Shown in pieces: positions 12,879-19,787 of a stretch of 35,796 bases of DNA. A program made the translations under genes and the position numbers. The number at the start of each line of letters is the position of its first letter. Position 1 is the stretch's first letter. Under the pieces are notes generated by a model, which was given only the letters and a program-made list of their open reading frames with translations, ran no database searches and was not told the origin of the DNA. Source of the stretch: a virus; IMG/VR virus record IMGVR_UViG_3300005435_000818, positions 1 to 35,796 of that record; one strand, given 5' to 3'.

Positions 12879-15800
12879 ATGTTCACCAGCCGCTTGAGCT
12901 CGGGGTTGATGATGCTGGCGAGTTGGGCGACCATGGCGCGGTCGTCGCCCAGGTAGGTGCCGTACAGGTTGATCGTGACGCCGCCGCCGATCCCTCCGAG
13001 TTGGTTGTTCGGCACGATGCTGCCCGGCTGCGTCGGCATCCAGAGCTCCACGCCGTGCTCCCCGACCCGGATCGGGTAGTTGGGGAGCACCGGGCCGCCC
13101 GAGGCGTGCGAGAACGCGGGGCCGACGAAGCCGCCGGTGTCGGTCATCGAGATCGGCGCGGCACTTCCGCCCCCGCCGCCGAAAGAGCCGAAGCCCCCGC
13201 CCGATGTCGCCGTGCCGAACCCGGATGTCGGCGGGGCGGTCCCGGCGACGCCGGGGAGCTGGAGGCCCGCGACCCCGGCGATGGCGGCCGACGCCCACGC
13301 GAGCAGCGCCGTCACCGACGCCTGCGCCTGGGCCGTGAGGGCGGGCAGGAGCTGGGTGAACTGCGCCTGGATGATCGCCGCCTGGCGCTCCATGCTATCC
13401 TTGAGCGCCTGCTCCTCCTTGGCGGCGCTGTCCTTGATCGCCGCCTCCTTCTGGGTCAGCGCGTCGTTGATGGCCTTGATGCTCTGGTCGCGCTGGGTGT
13501 TCGTGCGGGCGATCTGCCGCGCGAGCGCCTGGTCGGCCAGGCTGTCGGTGAACGACTGCAAGGCCATCTGCTGGTCCATCGAGAAGCGCCGCTGGGCGTC
13601 CTCGTCCTGGCGGCGCCGCGCAAGGTCCTCCTGGCTGTTCCGGTAGCTCAGGTCGATCTGGTCGCGCTGCGCCTGGGTGGTCGCCTGGGCCAGGTCGCGG
13701 TTGTGCCGGAAGGCGTTGTCGGCGTCCTCCTGCTGGCGCTTGAAGGCCGTCGCCGCCGCCTGCTGGGGGCCGGTGAAGGCCGCCAGGGCGCCCCGGTCCG
13801 CGCGGGATTGGGTGATGCTGTCGATGGCGTTCTGGATGGTCAACGCCGCCTGCTGGGTGATCTGCGCGATCTGCTGCGACGCCTGGGAGATGGCGCCGTT
13901 GAGCGCCGAGCCCACCGATGCGCCCAGGTCGATGAGCTTCTGCTCGGTGCCGAAGCGCAGGTTGTCGATCTGGCCCAAAAAGTCCGTCGCGGCGCCTTCC
14001 ACGGTCCCCGAGAGTTGGGCGGACGTGCTTTGCAGCACCTTGATGCCGCCCAGCAATCCCAAGTTCAGGCCCGCGGCGGCCTGCTCCCCCTGCGCCATCA
14101 GCACCGTGCTCGGGCTGCGGATGCCGAGCAGGTTGGCGATCGCGTCGGGGATGGAGCCGGCCACGGCCTGCGCCGCGGCGATGACCTGCCCGGCCGAGCC
14201 GCGGATGCCCGCGGCGATACCGTCGACGATATTGGTGCCGATGCGTTGCGACGAGGCCACGACCTGCTCCTGGGCACCGGAGATCGCGCTGGCGATCATG
14301 GTGATGATGGCCTTGCCGACGCTCTCGGCCTGAACGCCAAGCACATCATTGATGCCGCTCGCGATGCCCTTGGCGATCTGGGCCAGGTTCGTCGCCACGT
14401 GGGCGAGCAGGTCGCCGACGGCGAGCGCCGTGCCCAGGGCGTGCTGAAGCACCGATCCCAGCGCGCTCCCCGCTTCGCTCGGGTCGATCTGCCGGATGCC
14501 GTCGGCGAGCGCGGCGCCGATCTTGATGGGGACGGGCACCAGCACCCCGGCGACGCGCTCGAGGAGGCCCTCGGCGGCGCGGGCCAACCACTGGCCCAAC
14601 GCCTCGCCGGCCGCCGTGGCATCGAGGTTGCGGATGCGGTTCGTCACACTCTGGACGGCGGCGGTGAGCCCGTCGAGCATGCTGCTCGCCACGATGCCCC
14701 AGTCGATATCTTTGGCCGATTGGCGGAAGTACGCCGTGAGCCCGGGGCCGGCCGATGGCATGGAGTCGATCCCCTGGTTCGGGTTCGTCGCGGCCCAGAC
14801 GACGGTCCACCGCACCTTGGACCATTGATCGCGGAGCCAGGCGGTGACTTCCGTGTCGATGTCGGCGAGCGCCGCGCCGATGGTGTCGGCGACGCCCTTG
14901 GCATTGACCCACACCGCCGTCCAGTCGATCTTCGCCCACTGGGCACCGAGCCACGTCGTGAGCGCGATGCTGAGGTCGCCGAGCGCCGTCCCGATGTCGG
15001 CCGCGATCCCCTTCGCGCCCTGCCACACCGATGCCCAGTCGACCTTCGCCCACTGGTCGCGCGCCCAGGCGCCGATGGCGGCGGAGGCATCGCCGAGCGC
15101 CGCAGCGAGTGAGCCGAGCAGCCCCGTGGCGCCGCGCCAGATGGCCGCCCAGTCGATCTTCCGCCACTGCTCAGACAGCCAGCCCGTGAGACGTCCCGCC
15201 AGGTCGCCAGCCGCCGAGAGTGCGCTGGTCACCACGTCGCCGACCGTGCTCAGCGCGTCGCGCAATGCCGCCCACATCGTCGTGAAGTCGCCCGATTTCA
15301 GCGACGTGAACGCGGTATCGAGATCTTGTCCCAGGCTGGAGAGCACCGCGCCCGCCGCACTTGCCGCCTGCGGCAGCGTGCCGAACAGGAAGTCGGCCAG
15401 TGCCGTGAGCGGCCCCTTGGTCGCGTCGAACGCGAGCCCGAGGTTGAACGCCTCCTGCGAGAGCGCCAGGAAAAAGCTGCTGGCGTCGATCGCCGCCACG
15501 GCCTTGACCGCGTTCGCGACGGCCCCCAGCACGTCCGCCGCCGTGCGCGCGGCCGGCCCGAGCGTGTCCGCGAGCAGGCCGCCGAGCGCCTTGACGCCCG
15601 GCAGCATGCCGTTCAGCGCCTGGATCGCCCCGACGAGCACCGGCTGCAAGCGCTCGCCCAGCTCGATCCTGGCCGTCGAGAGGTTCGCCTTGAGCACGTC
15701 CCACTGGCCCGCCGCCGTCTGGAGGGTCTTGTTGAAGCTTTCCTGGGTGACGGCGTTGACGGCGGTCGTGTCGTTCAGCTTCGCGAGGTTGGCGTTCGTG

Positions 15801-16765
15801 TCGTCGTATGCCGTGCCGAGCTCCGCCGCGAAGCCGAGGCCGCCGCGCAGGGCCGGGATGATCCGCAGGTTGAGCTGCTCCCGCTCCGCCTCGGTCAGGT
15901 TGGTCCGCTCTTCGGCTTGGCGCAGGTAGTCGATGGTCCCCACCAGGCCGCGCGCCGCGAGGTTCTGGGCGTCGAACGCCGAGGCGACGCCGCCCGTGCC
16001 CGACAGGTTGGCGAGCTCTTGCAGCGCGGCCTTGGCGGCGGCGCCGGGGTTGAGCATGTGGGTCAGCATATCGGTGACCTGGGTGCCGGCCACGTTCACG
16101 TCGGGGAAGCCGTGCTTGGTCAGGGCGGCCGTGACGGACAGCACGTCGTTCAGGCCGACGCCCATGTTGGCCGCGATGCCGATGGCCTTCGACTGCGCGT
16201 CGGTGAAGGCGCCCAGGGTCGTGTTCGCGAGCTGGGTGCCGATGTGTAGCTCGCCCATGACGGTGTTCGAGCGGGCGAGCACCTCGTTGTACTGGCCGGT
16301 CGCCGACCCCGCGTGCGACACGTCGAGCCCGTACTCGTGCATGACCGAGGAGAGCATGTTCGTCACGTCGGCCGCGTCGGCGCCGGTCGAGATGGCGCTC
16401 TCGGTGCCCGCCTTCGCCTCGGCCATCGATGCCGTGAAATCCTGGGTGACGTTCTGGGCGTGCTCGAAGGCGTGGGCGATCTGCTCGATGGGCGCGCCGG
16501 TCTGGTTGGCGAGGTCCAGGATGCCGCCCTGGAGCTGCTGCACCTGGGCCGTCGTCAGGCCGGTGTTGTTCCCGATGGTCGTGAGCATGGCGTTGAAGGA
16601 CGCCGCCGCGCCCGCCGCGTTCGCCAGGCCCACGCCTAGGGCGGCGACGCCCGCGCCCGCCGCGATCCCCAGGCCGCCGAGCACGCCGATCTTCTCGGCG
16701 ATGCCGTCGAGTACCATGGAGGCCGCGTCGTACGCCGCGACGCGAATTACCAGATCTTCACTCAT
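12875..16765 (-). CDS. Tape measure protein
   Basis: The product has 1296 residues. It shows the TP901-type N-terminus (about residues 45-400: TTAQVQQLQGGILDLA, IGIAANMG, DVNVAGTQVTDMLTHML). Hydrophobic stretches (about 400-520) follow, then four Trp-rich repeats near 525-655 (QWAKIDWxxVWxxAKG), a highly charged coiled coil (about 1005-1135), and a glycine-rich end with GEHGVELWMP, typical of siphophage tape measures. It sets tail length and passes through the tube during DNA entry. At about 1.5 angstrom per residue the tail would be near 195 nm. GAGAG precedes ATG 16765. It is separated from the tail chaperones by inserted plus-strand genes. Confidence 0.92.
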   Translation of the reverse strand: MSEDLVIRVAAYDAASMVLDGIAEKIGVLGGLGIAAGAGVAALGVGLANAAGAAASFNAMLTTIGNNTGLTTAQVQQLQGGILDLANQTGAPIEQIAHAFEHAQNVTQDFTASMAEAKAGTESAISTGADAADVTNMLSSVMHEYGLDVSHAGSATGQYNEVLARSNTVMGELHIGTQLANTTLGAFTDAQSKAIGIAANMGVGLNDVLSVTAALTKHGFPDVNVAGTQVTDMLTHMLNPGAAAKAALQELANLSGTGGVASAFDAQNLAARGLVGTIDYLRQAEERTNLTEAEREQLNLRIIPALRGGLGFAAELGTAYDDTNANLAKLNDTTAVNAVTQESFNKTLQTAAGQWDVLKANLSTARIELGERLQPVLVGAIQALNGMLPGVKALGGLLADTLGPAARTAADVLGAVANAVKAVAAIDASSFFLALSQEAFNLGLAFDATKGPLTALADFLFGTLPQAASAAGAVLSSLGQDLDTAFTSLKSGDFTTMWAALRDALSTVGDVVTSALSAAGDLAGRLTGWLSEQWRKIDWAAIWRGATGLLGSLAAALGDASAAIGAWARDQWAKVDWASVWQGAKGIAADIGTALGDLSIALTTWLGAQWAKIDWTAVWVNAKGVADTIGAALADIDTEVTAWLRDQWSKVRWTVVWAATNPNQGIDSMPSAGPGLTAYFRQSAKDIDWGIVASSMLDGLTAAVQSVTNRIRNLDATAAGEALGQWLARAAEGLLERVAGVLVPVPIKIGAALADGIRQIDPSEAGSALGSVLQHALGTALAVGDLLAHVATNLAQIAKGIASGINDVLGVQAESVGKAIITMIASAISGAQEQVVASSQRIGTNIVDGIAAGIRGSAGQVIAAAQAVAGSIPDAIANLLGIRSPSTVLMAQGEQAAAGLNLGLLGGIKVLQSTSAQLSGTVEGAATDFLGQIDNLRFGTEQKLIDLGASVGSALNGAISQASQQIAQITQQAALTIQNAIDSITQSRADRGALAAFTGPQQAAATAFKRQQEDADNAFRHNRDLAQATTQAQRDQIDLSYRNSQEDLARRRQDEDAQRRFSMDQQMALQSFTDSLADQALARQIARTNTQRDQSIKAINDALTQKEAAIKDSAAKEEQALKDSMERQAAIIQAQFTQLLPALTAQAQASVTALLAWASAAIAGVAGLQLPGVAGTAPPTSGFGTATSGGGFGSFGGGGGSAAPISMTDTGGFVGPAFSHASGGPVLPNYPIRVGEHGVELWMPTQPGSIVPNNQLGGIGGGVTINLYGTYLGDDRAMVAQLASIINPELKRLVNM

Positions 16766-16790
16766 CTCTCGGCCTGATTTACCGCTTTCG

Positions 16791-16799
16791 TGCTACACT
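16791..16799 (+). promoter_or_regulatory. Extended -10 promoter of the 81-residue TM gene
   Basis: TGC-TACACT lies 29 bp upstream of the ATG at 16828 and immediately upstream of the tape-measure start on the other strand. The leader would be about 22 nt and includes AAGGGGACC as ribosome binding site. Confidence 0.5.
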
Positions 16800-16827
16800 T
16801 ATGTCGATTAGGGAAAAGGGGACCGAG

Positions 16828-17073
16828 ATGCAAACGCTGCTAAGAGTTGCTGCGGTTTTGGTAGGACTTGTGCTCGTTGTATCGGCATTGTTCGTCGGTG
16901 CCGCGGTGCTACTCGCCATCGGGACGATGCTGGGATCGCCCTACGGCGTCGGCTATGCAATAGGCACCGTGGTGGCATACGGCGCCATAGCCTTGTTGGT
17001 GGTAGCACTTGTCGCGGGTGCCTACGCGGCGCTGCGATTTGCCCGCAGAAGCGGCGTCCCTCGCAAGGCATAA
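16828..17073 (+). CDS. Two-TM membrane protein (moron candidate)
   Basis: The product has 81 residues. ATG 16828 is chosen over 16801 because AAGGGGACCGAG precedes it. Two long hydrophobic helices are seen (VAAVLVGLVLVVSALFVGAAVLLAI and GYAIGTVVAYGAIALLVVALVAGAYAA, each shortened by flanking charges), followed by a basic tail (RFARRSGVPRKA). It is opposite in direction to the tail genes, has its own promoter and a hairpin after the stop, and is less GC-rich. It could be a superinfection-exclusion membrane protein, but nothing in the sequence proves that. Confidence 0.65.
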   Translation: MQTLLRVAAVLVGLVLVVSALFVGAAVLLAIGTMLGSPYGVGYAIGTVVAYGAIALLVVALVAGAYAALRFARRSGVPRKA

Positions 17074-17076
17074 AGA

Positions 17077-17102
17077 AAGGCGAGAGGGTTCCCTCTCGCC
17101 TT
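17077..17102 (+). terminator. Hairpin terminator of the TM moron gene
   Basis: AAGGCGAGAGGG (17077-17088) pairs with CCCTCTCGCCTT (17091-17102), 12 bp with a tight TT centre, starting 4 bp after the stop codon. There is no strong U-run beyond the two T's at the end. Confidence 0.6.
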
Positions 17103-17180
17103 CGCCATGCGATGCCGGGCCGCGCCGCGCGGAGCCACGCCTTGCTCTGCTTCGCCCCAGCCATGCCGAGCCGAGTTCTG
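17102..17180 (-). repeat. Left imperfect inverted repeat of the regulated cassette
   Basis: Read on the minus strand this segment contains CAGAACTCGGCTCGGC (17180-17165), GAAGCAGAGC (17153-17144) and TCGCATGGCGA (17112-17102). The same three blocks, in the same order and with similar spacing, occur on the plus strand at 18754-18838. It lies just outside the repressor gene. The intervening bases differ. Confidence 0.6.
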
Positions 17181-17203
17181 CTCGGTAACCTACCGAAGTA
17201 GGT
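17171..17203 (-). terminator. Paired hairpins after the repressor gene
   Basis: On the minus strand ACCTAC-TTCG-GTAGGT (17203-17188) makes a 6-bp stem with the very stable UUCG tetraloop, followed by CCGAG-CAGAA-CTCGG (17185-17171). They begin 6 bp after the stop of the repressor gene. No U-tract follows. Confidence 0.5.
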
Positions 17204-17208
17204 AGCCC

Positions 17209-17475
17209 CTACCGCCGCTGTTCAGGCTCCGGTAGGGTATCGTCAACCGAGCGCCCCCAGAGGACGCCAGGATCGACGCGGAGTATCTCAGCGAGTTTTC
17301 GTACCGTCGCCGGCCGCGGCGTATTCACGCCCTGCTCGATGCGATTGAGCGTATTCGCGGTCAGGCCCGCCTCGCGTGCCAGCTCCGCCTGCCCGTAGGA
17401 GCGGAACTCACGCCAGCGGCGAATGTTCTCTCCGACTGCCACGACCTTGCCCTGGGGACGGTCCATCACTAGCAT
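17209..17475 (-). CDS. Cro/CI-type HTH repressor
   Basis: The product has 88 residues from ATG 17475; ATG 17466 is an alternative. A complete XRE helix-turn-helix is visible (NIRRWREFRSYGQAELAREAG, then LTANTLNRIEQGVNTPRPATVRKLAEIL, about residues 18-68), with no C-terminal cleavage or oligomer domain. It is transcribed away from the three-gene operon. A TATGAT -10 (17490-17485) would put the start only a few bases before the ATG. Likely operators with CATACAC/GTGTATG half-sites lie in the shared intergenic region. It probably represses the divergent operon and itself. Confidence 0.85.
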   Translation of the reverse strand: MLVMDRPQGKVVAVGENIRRWREFRSYGQAELAREAGLTANTLNRIEQGVNTPRPATVRKLAEILRVDPGVLWGRSVDDTLPEPEQRR

Positions 17476-17484
17476 AGTGACTTC

Positions 17485-17493
17485 ATCATACCA
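17485..17493 (-). promoter_or_regulatory. Extended -10 promoter of the repressor gene
   Basis: On the minus strand TGG-TATGAT (17493-17485) ends 9 bp before the ATG at 17475, so the mRNA would be leaderless or nearly so. The TG overlaps the first operator-like ACCATACAC. Confidence 0.5.
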
Positions 17494-17559
17494 CCATACA
17501 CGCGGCGTGGCTAGCGGCTTGACACCACATACACGAATGGGTACACTGATAGTACGTTA
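17493..17559. promoter_or_regulatory. Operator candidates for the HTH repressor
   Basis: Three related words occur in 67 bp: ACCATACAC (17493-17501), ACATACAC (17527-17534) and GTGTATGGT (17551-17559). The first and third are exact reverse complements. They overlap the repressor's -10, the spacer of the divergent promoter, and the region just after its -10, which is where a Cro/CI-type regulator would bind. Confidence 0.6.
17519..17547 (+). promoter_or_regulatory. Strong promoter TTGACA-17-TACACT
   Basis: A consensus -35 TTGACA (17519-17524), a 17-bp spacer and TACACT (17542-17547) precede the three-gene operon by about 48 bp. This is the best sigma-70-type promoter in the window. Confidence 0.8.
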
Positions 17560-17594
17560 TGTGTATGGTGCGTCAATAGAACAGGAGACCAAGT

Positions 17595-17840
17595 ATGCCG
17601 CCATCCGCCCCACCTGCCTTGGACCCGCGCCTGTCCCCGTACCTCAGCCGCGCCGCCGACACCGTGGAGGGACGGGACCGCCTCGCGGACGGCTGCGAAC
17701 TGCTCGCCGATGCGCTCCTCGTGGGCGGGGTGGTGCGAGACCGCCGGCGCGCCCGCGTGCTGGCGACACGCCGCGTCGAGATGCTCGTGGCCCGCGCCCT
17801 GGAAGAATCCTATAGGCCCGAGGAAGGTATCTGGCAGTGA
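17595..17840 (+). CDS. Hypothetical protein, first gene of regulated cassette
   Basis: The product has 81 residues, with ATG after CAGGAGACC. It is helical with a PPSAPPALDPRLSPYLSRAA start and a basic middle (VVRDRRRARVLATRRVEML). It has no known domain or membrane helix. Its TGA overlaps the next gene's GTG by four bases. The position suggests a partner of the RAMP-like protein or a small regulator. Function unknown. Confidence 0.65.
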   Translation: MPPSAPPALDPRLSPYLSRAADTVEGRDRLADGCELLADALLVGGVVRDRRRARVLATRRVEMLVARALEESYRPEEGIWQ

Positions 17841-18421
17841 GCAACATCCTGACCGCCTGCGTGACGATCAAGGGTACCCGGCCGCTTCTCTGGCACTGGT
17901 TCGGTCCCGACGCCATCCCGCTGGAAAAGGGCGAGCGGACGGGCGTCGCCGGGAACGACCCGGCCGAATGGCGGCAAACGGTGACATATCTCCCGGATAC
18001 GCGCCAGCTTTACCTCGACCCGTCCCAGGTGTTCGCCTGCGTGCGCGACGGCTCCAAGAATGTCAAGGAGGGCCGCGGGTCGATCCAAGCCAAGGTAACT
18101 TCCACGCTCCAGGTGGTCGATGACCTGGTGCTGATCGACCGCTACCTACCCGTAGAGCCCATGCCGACCGACCGTACGGAGCCGGTCTATATCGACCGCC
18201 GGGGTGTCGTCAATCCGGCGACCAGGGGCAGGAACGTGCGGTATCGCGTCGCCGCATCGGCCGGCTGGTCCGCGAGCTTCCGGCTGCTGTGGGATAGGAC
18301 CGTCGTCTCTCGCGAGAAGATGGAGGCCGCCATCCGCGACGCAGGCACGCTGGCCGGCATCGGCAGCGGCCGGAAGATCGGCATGGGCCGGTTCGAGTTG
18401 GTCGGTTTCGAGGTCGCGTGA
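17837..18421 (+). CDS. RAMP-like (Cas7-like fold) phage protein
   Basis: The product has 194 residues from a GTG in a GTGA overlap. VTIKGTRPLLWHWF at the start resembles a phage/plasmid family I know only as unnamed proteins with 'TPLLMHRF'. VVNPATRGRNVRYR in the middle and GIGSGRKIGMGRFELVGF at the end complete that pattern. The closing glycine-rich loop before a strand is the hallmark of RAMP proteins (Cas5/6/7 relatives, RRM-like fold), which bind RNA. No catalytic histidine typical of Cas6 is evident. It may bind RNA or single-stranded DNA. There is no CRISPR array nearby. The fold call is inference from pattern. Confidence 0.55.
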   Translation: MSNILTACVTIKGTRPLLWHWFGPDAIPLEKGERTGVAGNDPAEWRQTVTYLPDTRQLYLDPSQVFACVRDGSKNVKEGRGSIQAKVTSTLQVVDDLVLIDRYLPVEPMPTDRTEPVYIDRRGVVNPATRGRNVRYRVAASAGWSASFRLLWDRTVVSREKMEAAIRDAGTLAGIGSGRKIGMGRFELVGFEVA

Positions 18422-18615
18422 TGCCCAGGCACCGGCCGCCCCGAGAGGTTTGGGAGGCGCTACGCCTCATCGTGTGGAAACGCGACGGCAAGCGGTGCGT
18501 TCGCTGCCGCGTCCCCGTCGCGTGGGAAGAGATGCACCTTGACCACATTCGCAGCGGCAAGAGGGCCACCAACAAGCTCAGTAATTTGCGGACGCTCTGT
18601 GCCCGCTGCCACTGA
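18421..18615 (+). CDS. HNH endonuclease, apparently shortened by in-frame TGA
   Basis: The product has 64 residues; the ATG overlaps the previous TGA (TGATG) and GTG at 18418 is an alternative. The HNH core is clear: VWKRDGKRCVRCRVP, then MHLDHIRSG (catalytic His), then NKLSNLRTLCARCH ending in the second zinc pair. The TGA follows directly after CARCH, where HNH enzymes normally continue with an Arg/Lys-rich helix. The same frame then stays open for 34 codons with a fitting continuation, so the gene seems to be cut by one CGA-to-TGA change or read through. The core fold might survive. Confidence 0.75.
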   Translation: MPRHRPPREVWEALRLIVWKRDGKRCVRCRVPVAWEEMHLDHIRSGKRATNKLSNLRTLCARCH

Positions 18616-18720
18616 CTGCGGGACAATGAGCGCCACCGTGGGATGGCGTCGTGGTGCATCGAACGGGGCCACATACCGCCCGATTGGCGATCCCTGGTCT
18701 GGTCCGACCCACCGGGCTAG
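18616..18720 (+). pseudogene. In-frame C-terminal remnant of the HNH gene
   Basis: After the TGA at 18613-18615 the frame continues LRDNERHRGMASWCIERG, then HIPPDWRSLVWSD, and ends at TAG 18718-18720. LRDNERHRGM fits the helix that follows the last cysteine pair in HNH nucleases. This is either the decayed end of the gene or the product of stop-codon readthrough. Confidence 0.6.
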
Positions 18721-18746
18721 GGGCTGCCCTCTTCGGAGGGCTACGC

Positions 18747-18838
18747 GGCTCGGCAGAGCTCGGCTCGGCTCGGCTCGGCTCGGCAAAGCAGAGCTCGGCT
18801 CGGCTCGGCTCGGCGGGGCTTCGCATGGCATGGCGAGG
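18747..18838 (+). repeat. CTCGG microsatellite within right inverted repeat of the cassette
   Basis: Two tracts of the pentamer CGGCT/CTCGG (about 18757-18784 and 18792-18815) are separated by CAAAGCAGAG. The segment carries, on the plus strand, CAGAGCTCGGCTCGGC (18754-18769), AAAGCAGAGC (18785-18794) and TCGCATGGC (18821-18829). These match the minus strand of 17180-17102, so it forms the right arm of an imperfect inverted repeat about 80 bp long. The pentamer expansion is a likely slippage product. Confidence 0.6.
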
Positions 18839-18844
18839 ATGTGC

Positions 18845-19419
18845 TCATTCGAGCAAATCCTCCTCACTCTCGAACAACTCCTCGTCGGCGTCCATCCCGG
18901 CGTAGAGCGAGAACCGCTCCGCCTCGATGCCCAGGACGGCCTTCAGCCGCTCCCACTCGCCCGCCGGCATACGCCGAAGCTCGTGCGGCAGCTTGCCGAA
19001 CTGCCGACCGATCAGCACCATCGCGTAGTCCTCGGGGCAGGGCGTGCCCTCTCTCAGGCCGACCGGACGACGCTGATCGTTGAGGAAGAGCCGGAGGGCG
19101 CGGCGTCGGGAGGGGGGAAGTCGCGCTTCGCCTGCTCCTCCATCGCCCGCTGGAAGCCGACGCCGATCAACCCCAGGAAGGCGGGGTGGACGCGCGCGAT
19201 CATCGCGTCGTAGTCCACCGGGATCGGCCCGTCGTCGTCCTCCAGGTTCCACGACACGACGAGGCGCGGGATCAGCCGGATGTTGCGCCGCGGGTCGTCG
19301 TCCTCTAGGTCGTCGGCGACGTTGAGCGGGGCGTCGAGCCGGACGACGACCTCCGCGCCCTCGTAGTCGCCCTCGAACTGGAGCGTCGCCGTGCGCGGCG
19401 GCAGCTTGAATTTCGCCAT
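18845..19419 (-). CDS. Tail assembly chaperone, -1 frameshift fusion (GT-type)
   Basis: The fusion of about 191 residues is made when ribosomes on the shorter chaperone frame slip back one base at C-CCC-CCT (19117-19111), which sits exactly in X-XXY-YYZ register (..TTC CCC CCT). After the slip the frame runs to TGA 18847-18845, adding an acidic helical domain (EDYAMVLIGRQFGKLPHEL ... DADEELFESEEDLLE). Lambda gpG/gpGT and most siphophages make two chaperones this way to load the tape measure. The second frame has no good start of its own near the overlap, which supports frameshifting. Confidence 0.8.
19054..19419 (-). CDS. Tail assembly chaperone (G-type)
   Basis: The product has 121 residues, with ATG after GAGGTG. 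The N-terminus MAKFKLPPRTATLQFEGDYEGAEVVVRLD is a typical beta-rich chaperone start, followed by acidic loops (LEDDDPRRN) and helices. It lies between the major tail gene and the tape measure, as in other siphophages, and contains the slippery heptamer near its end. It should coat the tape measure during tail assembly together with the frameshifted longer form. Confidence 0.8.
   Translation of the reverse strand: MAKFKLPPRTATLQFEGDYEGAEVVVRLDAPLNVADDLEDDDPRRNIRLIPRLVVSWNLEDDDGPIPVDYDAMIARVHPAFLGLIGVGFQRAMEEQAKRDFPPPDAAPSGSSSTISVVRSA
19111..19117 (-). promoter_or_regulatory. Slippery heptamer C-CCC-CCT
   Basis: CCCCCCT (19117 to 19111 on the minus strand) lies in the correct phase of the 0 frame for a -1 shift, 55 nt before the 0-frame stop codon. 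Both P-site CCC and A-site CCT can re-pair as CCC. Confidence 0.8.
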
Positions 19420-19574
19420 CAGGGCGCACCTCGTAGCGCGCGCGTTGGTGTGTTCACGTCGAGCAAGCCTCTCTCCTGCGATGAAAACGGCGATGTCCTG
19501 CCCAAAAACCCCACCAAGACGAACGGATACGCGCGACTAGCCATTCGTATGATGCGAAAAGCCGCGCGAGTCCG

Positions 19575-19580
19575 TACACT
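19575..19580 (+). promoter_or_regulatory. -10 element of small basic gene
   Basis: TACACT lies 20 bp before the ATG at 19600, with GTGGAGGA between as ribosome binding site. There is no TG extension, and the -35 region is weak. Confidence 0.35.
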
Positions 19581-19599
19581 GAAGGTGGAGGAACACGCG

Positions 19600-19752
19600 A
19601 TGAACATCTGGAAACTGGCGCATTGGCTCTTCTTGGGCCGCGCAATCGCCCGCGGCCCCGCCTACTTCGCGCGGTACGAGGTGAGGCACCAGGCGCGGCG
19701 GGCGGTGTACCGTGCCACGCGAGCGCCGAGGCGGCGTCGCGCCGGGCGGTAG
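19600..19752 (+). CDS. 50-residue basic protein (moron candidate)
   Basis: The product has 50 residues, with ATG after GTGGAGGAACACGCG. The start is amphipathic (MNIWKLAHWLFLGRAIARG) and the rest is strongly basic, ending RAPRRRRAGR. It could bind nucleic acid or associate with the membrane. It is antisense to the tail operon, between the chaperones and the major tail gene, with a possible promoter of its own. The frame is open upstream to 19450 but only this start has a binding site. Function unknown. Confidence 0.5.
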   Translation: MNIWKLAHWLFLGRAIARGPAYFARYEVRHQARRAVYRATRAPRRRRAGR

Positions 19753-19787
19753 TGCCGGCGAGGGATCGCCCGTCTACGTGACAGAAC

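Noticed and set aside
12923-15112. Long plus-strand open frame of 729 codons opposite the tape measure
   Set aside because: It is Arg/Gly/Asp-rich without domains, has no ribosome site and lies antisense to a convincing tape-measure gene; such frames are expected at this GC content.
17837-18421. RAMP-like protein considered as part of a CRISPR-Cas locus
   Set aside because: No repeat-spacer array or other Cas gene is present in the window; only a fold-level resemblance is claimed.
17209-18615. Cassette considered as the phage's own lysogeny switch
   Set aside because: No integrase, antirepressor or excision gene is visible, and the unit sits inside the tail module between inverted repeats, which fits a separate insertion better; the possibility is not excluded.
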